From assembly GCA_026936335.1 (NCBI GenBank), contig JAPMXV010000072.1, forward strand, positions 1-64,000: a stretch of 64,000 nucleotides of DNA, written 5' to 3'. The notes below the pieces were generated by a model, which saw only the letters and a program-made list of their open reading frames with translations, was not told where the DNA came from and ran no database searches. The position numbers and the translations under genes are program-made. Below are positions 29,729 through 40,485 of this stretch, one piece after another (within the stretch, counting starts at the first letter, position 1; each line of letters begins with the position of its first letter). The stretch comes from Mantamonas sphyraenae (taxonomy: Eukaryota > CRuMs > Mantamonadidae).

Positions 29729-31215
29729 ATGAAGCAACCTCGTCACGATGTCGAAGACGGTGAAGAGGAGGGTGGCGACAAGGCCTTGCAACCACGCAGC
29801 TCCACCGCAAACGCCATCATGTCCTGCTTGGCCTATTGTGTCTGTTCCATAGGCATGATTTACACCCAGAAGGTCATCATCTCCCTCTACCACTTCCAGT
29901 TCTCCATGTTTCTCCTGTTTTTCCAGGTACGTACACTCGCCATGCACTCTCCACCCATCTTTGCGCCTGCAATACCCCCCTGCCCCCTTCTAGCCTCTGC
30001 TTGTGCTCGCGTAGCCCACGGCGCGCCCATGCCCCGAAAGCCCGCCTCGCTCTGACCCGGCCCCCGACACTCACACGCCCTCTCCCAGAACGCCATCGCT
30101 GTCCTGCTCCTCCTCGCTGCCAAGTACTACGGCTCAATTGACTTTGAATCCTTTGACTGGGACACTGCACGCCGCTGGCTTCCGGTCAACCTCATCTTTG
30201 TCAGCATGCTGTACACAGGCTCCCTCAGGCACGTTGCCCCATCCTCTCCACCCACCCAAACCCACCAGCCCATCCTTTGCTCTCTTTCCACAGTATTGAT
30301 CACTCTCATCACTCCCATTAACACTCCGCCGTGCCTTCCCGCTCCCCAATCACAGCATTCGCTACCTCAGCATTCCCTTTGTCACGGTGTTCAAGAACGT
30401 CACCAACGTCGTTATCTACCTGGGCGACATCTACGTCTTCCAGAAGCAGCACGAGAGCGGCACAATTGTCGCCCTCCTTATCATGGTCACGGGCGCCGCC
30501 GCGGCGGGCATCACGGACGTCCAGTTCAACCTTGTTGGCTACTTCTGGATGGCCATGAACTGTGCCTCTACAGCTGGATACATTGTACGTGTTGCCGTCT
30601 TCTCCGACCATTCCAGGCCTTGCCCGCCCACTCTCTCGCTCTCGCTGACGCTCCCCTTCCCACCGCCCCGGTGTTCCCCCCCCCCAACTCCTCAGCTCTA
30701 CCTCCGCTGGGCCATGGACGACACCCAGCTCTCAAAGTTTGGCATGGCTTTCTACAACAACATCCTCTCCCTGCCTGTCCTCCTGCCCATGATCTTCTTC
30801 TCTGGCGAAACCGTCGGCATCACTCACTTGTAAGTTTTGTCTTGGCTGCTGTTCTCCCCGCTCCCTTCTCCAGTTCCCCATCTCGCTCACTCCTTACTTC
30901 CCTCTCCGCGAAACCAGCCCCAAGCTCTGGGACCCCATGCTCGACTTTCTCATCGTCCTCAGCGGCGTCGTAGGCGTTGGCCTCAGCCTTGCCTCCTTCT
31001 GGGCTGTCAAGGCCACCTCCCCGACCACCTACTCCATTGTCGGGGCCCTCAACAAGATCCCCCTCACTGTCGTCAGCATGGTTATCTTTCCTGACCCGGT
31101 GACCTTCAACAACATCCTCAGCGTCCTTCTCGGCCTCACCGGCGGTCTCGTCTTTGCATACGCCAAGTATGCGCAGAAGCGAGACGAGAGGAAGACTGCT
31201 GCTGCATCCAAGTGA
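29729..31215 (+). CDS. GDP-mannose transporter (Vrg4/GONST-like)
   Basis: Five exons, 29729-29926, 30089-30228, 30356-30584, 30696-30829 and 30918-31215, total 332 aa with all phases closed. About ten hydrophobic helices of the drug/metabolite transporter fold are present. It carries F-K-N-V-T-N in the middle and G-A-L-N-K-I-P near the end, the GALNK nucleotide-binding motif that marks GDP-mannose transporters. It brings GDP-mannose into the Golgi lumen in exchange for GMP for glycosylation. The second intron begins GCACGT rather than GT. It is phase-consistent only that way and is therefore a probable GC-AG intron. Confidence 0.92.
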
Positions 31216-31250
31216 CATCCATTCATTCAAACCGCATTGTCCATCCAATC

Positions 31251-34200
31251 TCAAACCACGCTTTCCTCCACCACCTCCCCAACATTCTTCTCCTGCACCT
31301 TCTCCCCTCCCTCCCCATCCGCAGCCTCCGCAGCCTCCGCAGCCTCAGCTGCCTCCGCTACCTCCGCTGCTGCTGCTCGTTCTTGTTCCCGTTGCTTCCT
31401 TGACTTGATCTTCACTCCGCTCTCGCGCGGCCTGTTTCCTCGTTGCTCCACATCGAGCGCCTCCAGCGCCTGCATCGTCCCACTCGCCCCACTGTCGCCT
31501 CCGTTCCCATTCGTGCCTTTCTTCTTTCCTTTGCCCACCAGCTCGTCCAGATGCTCCAGGTCGTCTGCCAGCAACCCCGAACTGGAGCTGCTGCTTGTGC
31601 CCTCGCTCGATGCACCGCTCGGTCCACTCGACCCGGAGAATCCACCCAAACCACCGAGCATCGACAAATCACCCAGATCGTACATCTGGCTTGTTGTTTC
31701 GCTCCCTAGATCTGCCGCAAGCTGCGCAAACCCTGCCGACTTTTCCTTGTAAAACTCCTCCGCTTCCTGCATACGCATCTCCATCGTCTCTTCCCACTCT
31801 GGAAACACGTCCACGTACAGCGAGTCTCCTTCACACACCGAGTGAAAGTTCCTCAGGCTACCCAACGCGTCTCCTTGCAGCAGCTTCGGCGCTTCACGGC
31901 TCAGCCCGCTCTGAAAGTCCATCTGGCTCTCCCGCACAAGCACATACACTTGGTCCTTGTCGTCCAGATTCAACAGCATCGCCAGATCTTCTTTCAGCTC
32001 CCCCAGCGACTGCTTCGACGGGATGCTCATACCGATCCGGTGGCCGAAGCGACCTTGCTCCCGCAGGAACAGCTGCACAAACACAAACAGCTCCTCCCGC
32101 TTCTCGTACGCTGTCCACTGCTCCTGCCCGTTCATCATCACCTCCAGCATCAGCGCCGTGTTCTCGCCAATGTTCAGCTGCGCCAGGGTCCGCTTGTCTG
32201 TGCGATCAAACGGTTGCTTCGGCACATTTTTAAACGTCCCATACAGCCGCAGACGCACACGCTCCTCCTTGATTCCTCCCTCCGGAACGGTCATCATCGC
32301 GTTAAGATCCACATGCACCCTTTCCTCCGACGCCGATCCGTTTGCTTTGGCCGCCTCACGCGCCGCCTCCCGTTCCTCCCACGCTGCCAACGCCTGGTCC
32401 TCCGCAGCTTGCTGTGCGTTGATTCGGTCCAGCGCCGCTTGGAAGTCTTCGTCAAACATGTCGCCCATGCTGGCCATCTTGGCTTCGATCGTTGTGTGGT
32501 GTGGCTTTGCATCCTGGGCCCCCCTTGCCAGAGCCCACTCCCAGCGCCGCTGCACTCAACACGCAGTTCATCCACGCCCCTTCCACGTGTAGCTCATCTC
32601 GGAACAATGCATACGCGCGCTCCGTCGTCTTGGCCATGCTCTCACTCGTTTTCGTGCGCAGATCCCGCTTCTCGCCGTTGTAGTACACCTGAAGCGTCAC
32701 CTCCTCCTGTCCACCCTTGCTGCCCGAACTCTTGCCTGCTCGGTGTGCACTCCCGGAAAATCCAAAGCCCAGACCATCCTCCTCATCGTCTGCCTCAAAC
32801 CCGTCCTCCATTCCCCCTCCCCAGTCTTGCATCTCAAACTCCCCCGCATTTCCGTTCCCATGCCCACCACCCGTCCAAGCTGGCAGTTCGATCGCAGTAC
32901 CTGTCACACTCAGTCCACCCATGTCTCCGCCTCCGCCCATGCCGCCGCCGTTACCCGGCACCAGCGGCACCGTGTTGTCGTTTGAGCCCAGGTTCAGATC
33001 GTCCAGGATGCTTTCCACTTCCTGCTGTTGGTTGCGGAACGGATTGTTGCGTGACAACATGCTGCCCGAACTCATGTACACTCCGTCCGACACGTTGCGG
33101 TTTGTATCGCCCCACGAAGTCGTGCGCCTCTCGCGCGCTCGCTCCACGTACTTGCGGATGGGATCCGGTACGCTGCTGTTGCGCACCGTGCGTAGGTTGG
33201 TGCGTCGATCCACGCGTCGGTACAGCAGCATGTACGCTGTTGCGCTCACGCTGTCGTCGTCCCCAAACGTCGACTCCACTTCCTTCTCGTCAATCTCCGT
33301 CACGCTCGAGTCGTTGAAGTTGTACCACTTGCCACTCACAAACGACCGGATGTACGCGTAGTAGTGTCCACTTCCTGCTCCCGATCCGCTGTGTACAAGC
33401 ACTGCATACAGCTCGTACGTGTGCGCCGCAACCTCGACAGACGGTAGCGTCTCTGCGCTCGTCTCCTCCTTCCACAGCTCCTCCTCTTCCACTCCCTGCC
33501 AGTTGGCTCGGAACAGCAAATCGTTCAAATCCTCTCGCGTCTTGTCCATGGGCTCCTCCAACGAATCCACGGCCACCTGCAGCATTTGCATCGCCGCTTC
33601 CCGTTCCTCAAACTCCATCTCCGTGTTCTCCTCCAAAATCTTCAACTGGCTCTTGCTCTCCTCCACATCTTGCTCCCACTGTTCAAGTTGCGTGTGCAAT
33701 CGCCGCGCCTCTTCCAAGCACGCCTCGGCGCTCTCCACTGCCCTGTGTGCTCTCTCACTCTGCGCCTCCACAGGCAGATACTTTGCCATGGGCATTGTGC
33801 GCGGGAACGTCACACGGTGACCCAGCTTCACTCGCTTGTCCTGCTCATAGTCGTAGTCGAACCGGTTGATGACCAGCGTCAGCACGTACGGCAGCTTGGC
33901 AAAGCTCAGGCCCTTCTCAGCGTCTGTTTTGGTCCCGCACGCTTCGCACGAGTACTGGTTGTCACCACTCAGCTGCTCGGGCTTCACATACTTGTCCAAG
34001 GCCTCTTCTAACGAGCCTACGCCGTGGATATCCAGCGACAGGTCCTGAAACACCGGATGCCGAGCGCTCAAGGTGTTGCACTCCTTGCATCGCACATAGT
34101 CCAACATCTCGCCCTGGTACAAGTCCTCTACAAGCGAGGCCTGTGCGCTGCCTTCCATCTCGTCCGTCAGCGCGTCAAACAGCACACGCATCAGCTCGCT

Positions 34201-35696
34201 CACGTCGTTCTGCTGGAACGCGTCAGCTCCTGTCCATCCAAAGCTGCGTGTCAGCTCCGTTGTTTCCACAGCAAAGTACTTGCCCTCGCTCAATTGCATC
34301 AGACCAAACAGCTTTGCCAGCTCCCCCGGAATCGTTCCCTCGCCGTCCTCCTCCGCCTCCAGCGAGATCAACTGTGCCTCCTCGTCCCCGGCTGTGTCTG
34401 CGGCTCCCTCTGTGCTCCCTCCGGCTTCTTTTTCTCCTGAACCCGCGCTTTCGTGCGCCTGCCACGCAAACAGGGCATCGCGAAACTCGGGGGTCATGAA
34501 CAGCGCCTGCAGCAGCGAATTCATGTAGCACGTCGCACCCTGGTTGTACAGGCCTACGTAGCCGCTATCGTGCGCAAACGTATCAAAGTCGATGTACGGC
34601 AACGACGTCAGCTTCGTCGTTCCATACAGCTTCTCCTGCTCGGGATCCAACTTCTGCGCCACCTGCACATTCTGCGCCTCCTGGATGTACTTGATCGCCT
34701 GCAATGTGCATACACGCGCACGTGTGTGCGTGTGCGTGTGTGACTGTGTGTTAGCTATGCCCACGCCCACCTTACCATTCCTCCCTCGCTTACCTCGTCA
34801 ACTAGCGGGTGCCACGGCCTGTTGATCACCGGAATTCGTGCGTCGTACTCGTCCTGCAACTGCTGGTCTGTGGCCTGCTGCGTCTCTGTGCGCTGGTCTG
34901 CATACGGATCCAGCAACTTGGCGTCCACAGTGCCCTCTCCACCTGCACTTGCTCCTCCAATGCGCACCTTGTTCACCGGGGCGCCCTCGTTTTCTTTGTC
35001 TCCAGCCGCCTTTGCCTCGCCCGCTCCCTCTTCCTGGCCCGTTTCTTCTCCACCAAAGGCCGCTGCCATCTCCGCCTGCTCCGCTGCTTCTGCCACCTCC
35101 CTCGCCTGCTTCTCCAGCATGCTCTGTGCAATGATTGCATTCACGCCTCCGTACCGCCGCAACTCCTCGTACGACCCAATCGTGTTTGCCAACGCCGGCA
35201 GCTCGCTCCACGCGTCCAGAGGCACTTCTCGCTCCCAGTCCTGCGCCAGGAATCGCTTCAACGAGCCATAGTACGCAAACACGTCGTCGTACTGAAGCAG
35301 CGGCAGCAGAATCCACGCCGTCTTGGCGCTGATGTTTGTGCGCAGAGGGTCGCCCAGCTTGAAAACTTGCGCAAACACTGCCTCGTACGCCGGAAACTGG
35401 TCATCAAACAGCTCGAATGCGCTCACACCCAGACCTTCTATCATTTGACGTGCCTCTGACTCTTCCACATCAACGCGTGCTTCCTGGAACGCCTTGCCCG
35501 TCGTGTTTGGCTGGTCTGCTCCGTCTCTCGCTTTGTTCAACATGGCCACCGAGTGCCCGCCGCTCTGCGGCATCCCCGGCCACGCAGGCACAGTTCCAGG
35601 CCGCGTCCTGCGCTCCCCCTCTTCCTCTCCCTCCTCATCCGAGTCGGGCCATTCCTCGTCCATCGATTCCGATTCTTGCGGACGAAAGGCACTCAT
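31251..35696 (-). CDS. USP47: ubiquitin-specific protease, USP47-like
   Basis: Exons 35696-34794, 34698-32563 and 32477-31251 give 1421 aa, near the length of animal USP47 (~1375). The catalytic cysteine box G-L-Y-N-Q-G-A-T-C-Y-M-N-S-L lies at about residue 350-365. R-S-F-G-W and Q-Q-N-D-V-S-E-L follow, then zinc-ribbon-like C-K-E-C and C-E-A-C pairs. The histidine box G-S-G-H-Y-Y-A-Y is near 750. After the catalytic domain come ubiquitin-like modules (V-T-L-Q-V-Y-Y-N-G-E near 1,000), as in USP47. The enzyme removes ubiquitin from substrates such as DNA polymerase beta in animals. The last intron (GTGTTG donor) is weak; the last exon could instead be a separate gene starting at ATG 32477, but family alignment and phase favour one gene. 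Confidence 0.85.
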
Positions 35697-35767
35697 TTTC
35701 GCTTCACGCTGTTCTTGTTGGCCCGCACATCGCATTTCCCCACTCTTCCCTTCTCTCTACCTCACTC

Positions 35768-36712
35768 ATGGCTCCACACCCTGTAGCAGGCATGTTCCTC
35801 CATCCCCATCGATGCGCACACACAGCCAATCACCGCCAGATGCTGGAGCAGATCAAGTACAACTTGCAGGGCCCTCCCCTGCGGCTCCTCTGTATGTGCT
35901 CCATGTGTCCCTGTCTCTCGGCACCACTATCACACTCGTCTTTCACTTGTCTCCACTTTCCACCTCACACCTTTGTCTCTCCCACGTCCAAACCACACAC
36001 AGGGATCTGCCTCTTGCAAGTTCTCCTCCTCGCCATTTCCCTCCTCGCCGAGGTTGACCGCGCCACCTGCTCCGTCCAGGTCGGCGAGGATAACGACATC
36101 CGCATCGCTTGTACGTGGTTCTCTTCTCATCCTCTGTCACGCACTGCATGGGTGCCTGCCAGCCGCGCGCGTGGATCGCTCGAAATGCGCGCCTCACAAG
36201 GCTTTTCGGCCCCCCGTAGCGCATCCTCCACTCACACAAACCTCACGCATGCGCCCCACAACCATTACGAATCACCCGCATCCCGCAAAACAGGCGACAA
36301 ATGTAGCCGCATGTCCATTGACTGGCGAGAAATCACCCTCTTTGTCCTCGGCCTCCTCGTCGTCCTCCTCGGTGTCTTTGCCGCCCTCCTCCGCAAGCAA
36401 TTCCTTTGCAAGGCCTACGGCCTCATCATGATGATTTATTCCTTTGTGGTCGGCTTGACCTCCCTTCTCACGGGGCTTGAAGTGCCCGTCCTTGAGAACG
36501 CTGCCTCACGCGTCGAGAGTGCCCAGTGCCTTGCCTACATGCACGAAATGATCGAAAGCACCCGTGTACATGCAATCCTCTACGCTCTCACCTGTGTCCT
36601 CTGCGTCGCCGGCGCTGTCTACGCCATCAAGAGCAAAGCGCTCTTTGAGTTTCAAGCAATCGAGTCCTCACACCGCAACTTCCAGAAACGCCGCGACGAG
36701 GCCTTTCTCTGA
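35768..36712 (+). CDS. four-helix membrane protein, unknown
   Basis: Exons 35768-35891, 36003-36110 and 36294-36712 give 216 aa, phases closed (GTATGT and GTACGT donors). A short His-rich N-terminus is followed by four hydrophobic helices (about 42-58, 84-105, 113-135, 165-187), with a loop containing two Cys after the first. The tail is short and charged. This is a tetraspan arrangement, but there is no CCG motif of tetraspanins and no claudin motif. Start codons of this gene and of the divergent USP47-like gene are 71 bp apart. No function assigned. Confidence 0.75.
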   Translation: MAPHPVAGMFLHPHRCAHTANHRQMLEQIKYNLQGPPLRLLCMCSMCPCLSAPLSHSSFTCLHFPPHTFVSPTSKPHTGICLLQVLLLAISLLAEVDRATCSVQVGEDNDIRIACTWFSSHPLSRTAWVPASRARGSLEMRASQGFSAPRSASSTHTNLTHAPHNHYESPASRKTGDKCSRMSIDWREITLFVLGLLVVLLGVFAALLRKQFLCKAYGLIMMIYSFVVGLTSLLTGLEVPVLENAASRVESAQCLAYMHEMIESTRVHAILYALTCVLCVAGAVYAIKSKALFEFQAIESSHRNFQKRRDEAFL

Positions 36713-36768
36713 CCCTCCAACCACCCACTGCACCACACCTTTACCTTTTCACACAATGCAGCCCGATT

Positions 36769-39700
36769 TTACTCTTCTCCATCATCTTCCAGCGCAGCAC
36801 GGGCGCGCAGTTTCTTGTGCATCGTCCGCATCCAGATGTCGCTGGACACCATATGCGGCCCGTTGTGCACGCACAGCATGCACATGTGTTCCGTCATAAC
36901 CAGGTCGCTTCGGTACTTCGGAGTCAGCATAAAGTACTGCGGGTTGCCCGGCCCCACCACACCGGACACCACTTTGTTGAAGCACTCTGTTTCGTACGTC
37001 GTGTCCATCCCCTGGTTGATTTCATCCACCAGCCGGAACCCAGTCGTGTCTCCCATCCGCTGGAGGGCCATCGTGTACAGAAAAGTGCACAGAGAACGCT
37101 CGCCGCCGCTGTGTGTCCTGCCTAGCATCTTCTTCGGCCGCCCATTCAGGCTCACCATCATGTCCAGCTTCCAATCTTTCATCTTTTCCGGCGTAGCCAG
37201 CACCAGTTCACCCGCGTGACCCATCCGCTCAAAGTTGAATCGCAACAGCTCGTTCAGCCGCGCGACGCGCTCCCGAAGGTCTGTTTCCAACTGGGCGCGA
37301 CCCACCGTGTACTGCGTGCGTTTGCCCTCTCGGTCTTCCGTAGCTACGTCCAGTCGCCTTTGCAGCTCTTCCAGCTCCTTTTCTGCTCTGCTCAGACTTA
37401 CGCTCGGGTCGTCTTCCATCCCCTCCGACTCTAGCTGCGCCTCCAGCGACTGTTTCCTCGACTCCATCCCGTGCAGGGTGCGATACTCTTCGGGAAGACT
37501 CAGCAGAGCTTTCGTTGCCCCCTCCTTCTTCAGCGAGCTGTCCCGCAGCGCCCGCTTCGTCACATTCCTCTGCGTTCGCGCAGCTTCCACCTGTTCCGTC
37601 AACGTATCCACCTCCATCCGCGGCATCATCAGCTGAGCTTCGATGCTTGCCGCCGTCGCACGTAACGTCTCCAGCATCTCGCTTGCCGTCGTAAGCTTCG
37701 TCTGCGCATTCGAGCGCTCCGAAACACGCTTCACGTAGGCAAAGTGCACCCTGTTTTCCTCCATCATTGCCGCTGCCACAGCCATGCGCTTGGCACGCAT
37801 ACCATCCAGCTGCTGTCGCAGGACATTGTCCTCGCTGGAGGGCGCCAACTCTTTCCGCAGGCGTTGTGCACGTTGCTCCAGACGCTTGACGCCACTCTGC
37901 AGAGCACCCAGCCCTCCCAATGCATCGTTCACCTCCTTGCGCTTCTTCTGAACCTCCATCTTGCGCGCAGACAGCTCGGCCACGGTGCCGCTCAGCTCGA
38001 CCGACTGTTTCTTGGACGATTGCTCCGCCCGCTTGCACTCCACGACTGCCTCCTCCAACGAACGCACGTCCACCTCTCGCACATCCTGTGCCCGAAACAT
38101 GGGCGACTCTGTCTGTCGCGAGGCCGCAGGCATCCCTGTGGTCTCCTCCAGCACCTTGCCCGTGTAGAACGACCGCTTCATCACAAACAACTGCGTGGCT
38201 GTAAACACGCGCCTGACCTTGCCTTGTGACTGGTTGTACAGATCGAGCGCATCCACTTTGTCCGTCTGTGCAAATACGGGCACCGAGTCAAACTCAAACA
38301 GACTCAGTGCTCCCATCACACCCAGAGACGATCCTTCCTTGTTCTTCAGCAGCGTGTCCGACCACACCCCGTCCCCGTACAGGCTCAAATCCACACGTTC
38401 ACTCTCGGGTGTGACATGCAGACGGTCCAGACTCAGCCTGATCACATTGACATCGCTCAGCTTGCCCAGCGCGTCCTCAGCTTTGCTCAACAGCTGCATG
38501 TCCTCCGCTGTCTCCACCACAAACGCACGCAGCCTGCTGTCCTTCAGCGCCTGAATCACCACATGTTGCATCTTCACGTTGTCTGCCAGATCCAGCAGAT
38601 CAAACAGCGGGCCTTCCACCTGCCCTGTAAACCGGCTGCGGTTTTTCTCCACCCATTCTTTCATGCGTGCCTCCAAGCTAAAATTTTCCATCATCCAGCG
38701 TTTGCGCGCCCCCTCCCGCGTCTGGATGGATTGCAAGTCAGACTCAGCCTTGCGCAAGGCCGAGATGGCCTCGCGACGCTGCTGCACCAACTCCCTTTGA
38801 GCTTCGTTCAGCTTCGACTCATCCGCTTGCACCTGTGTCCACTCCTTCTCCAGAGCCTCAAGCTTCGACTTGAGATCCTGTTGTGCGTTGGACTCGATGG
38901 CTTCCTGAAGCTGTGCCTTCTTGGCAGCCAAGTCCTCCTCAACCTCGCGCAGCGTTCGCTTGACGTCTCCACGCTGCTTCATCCGAGCCATCAACTTGTC
39001 CTTCCTCAGCTCCAGCTCGTTCTGTGCATTCTTGCGTGCTGCCTGCACCTTTCCCAGTTCCCGCTTAACCTTTTGCTCCTTCGCGATCGCCGTGCGCACC
39101 TTGTCGTCGTGCTGCTTCACCAGCTCTTCGCTCTTCTTGGTTTCAGCATGCAGCGGCACCAGCTTCTCCTCCAGCGCACCAAGTTCAGCCTGTTTCTCCT
39201 CCAAGCGCGCCCTGGTTTTGGTAAGCTTGTCGTTTGCGGCCGAGTAGTGCATCCACGGAAGCAGATCTTTGTACAACCCGAGTTCCTTGCGCATCTGGGT
39301 TGCGGCCTCTGCCAGCTGGACGCGCACCTTGAGCTCGTCCACGTTTGTCTTGCACTCCTCAACCTTGCGCTCCAGCTCGACGGTGTTGTGTGTGGAGGAC
39401 GTCAGCGCGTCCTGCAACGCGATCAGATTGTTGTGCTTCTCTGCAAGCTGGATCTTGTCCAGCGCCTGTGTGCGTGCATGTGCATGTCAGTGAGGGTGTG
39501 CGAATACACACACGGACCGATGCCTCCTCGTCCGCTCCCGGCTAAACTCACCTCGAGTGTGACGGCGAGCAGCTTCTTGCCGTCGATGGTGGAAAAGTCG
39601 GGCACGCGAAACTGGGGCAGGAAGTGGCACAGGTTGTCCACCTGCACGCGGTACCTCTGGACCACACGCAGCACCAGCCGCTTGCGCACCTCCTTGCCAT

Positions 39701-40430
39701 CGATGAACCACTTGGAAACGTTGTCCCGGCCAAACTGCCGCCTGATCCGAGTGGCGGGCAGGTTGCGATTTCCTCCTGAGCTTAGTTCCACCTCCACCCA
39801 CGCCTGGGGACACGTGCGCTTCACAAAGTCCGCCAGCCGCTTGGTGCCTTCCCCTTCCTTGCTTTCCAACAGCTGTGTGGATGTGAGCATGAGTCAGCTG
39901 CCGAAGCCGTGTTCCCGAGAATCGGTGACGGGCGCCAAAAGTGCGCCTGCCCTCGTCGCACGCCTTTCCCTCACCTTTGGCGAACCTCCCAGTGCCAGAG
40001 CTATGGCAGCCACGAGAGTGGACTTGCCTGTGCCGTTTGGTCCAATAATCACGTTCATGTGTGGCCCTGGTTTGGCCACCACGTGTGAAAAGGTCATAAA
40101 GTCGTGGACCTCGATCTGCCTGATCGCCCCAAAGTTGTACCCGTCTTCGTCAGTGCCGTCGATGCGCAGCTGCTTCCTTGGCGACCGAGTCTGTTGGTCC
40201 TGCGAGGAGGATTGGGACGACGACGACATGGATGAGGAGGATGAGGAGGACGACGTCGTTGTTGCCGTGACGTACTCGAGGATGGGCGGGTCGTCGACAC
40301 GCTGCCTCTTGCTACCCCGGTGCATGCGTTCGCGTCCGTACTCTTCATCTCCGGACAGCTGTCCCTCGTCGTCGTCCATCATCTCCGAGTAGTCCAGACG
40401 TGTGGATGTACGACGCTTGGGCCTCGGCAT
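36769..40430 (-). CDS. SMC5: structural maintenance of chromosomes protein 5
   Basis: Exons 40430-39975, 39872-39552 and 39465-36769 (introns 102 and 86 nt, phase 0) give 1157 aa, normal for SMC5. A ~100-residue Ser-rich N-terminal extension precedes the head. Walker A G-P-N-G-T-G-K-S-T is at ~130. SMC5-specific V-D-N-L-C-H-F-L-P-Q follows, then two long coiled coils around a hinge (~residues 480-620). The C-terminal head carries the signature H-S-G-G-E-R-S and a D-E-I-N-Q-G-M-D D-loop region unique to SMC5. With SMC6 and the Nse proteins it forms the complex that handles recombination intermediates and stalled forks in the nucleus. Confidence 0.95.
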
Positions 40431-40485
40431 CGCAGCAAAGACAATACAAAAACCTCAGAAGGACACGCACTGGCTGGCACGGCGC
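40431..40485. promoter_or_regulatory. 55-bp divergent promoter space, SMC5 / kinesin-like gene
   Basis: Only 55 bp separate the two ATG codons, so both 5' leaders and core promoters must fit here or overlap the other gene. No TATA-like box is evident. A short A-rich stretch (40440-40453) is the only notable element. Confidence 0.4.

Noticed and set aside
31251-32477. Separate gene starting at ATG 32477 instead of the last exon of the USP47-like gene
   Set aside because: A phase-0 intron joins it to the USP, the combined length fits USP47, and the content matches USP47's ubiquitin-like C-terminal region. Kept only as an alternative.
38416-40392. Plus-strand frame of ~660 codons opposite SMC5
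   Set aside because: Entirely antisense to the well-supported SMC5 exons; Leu/His/Gln-rich shadow.
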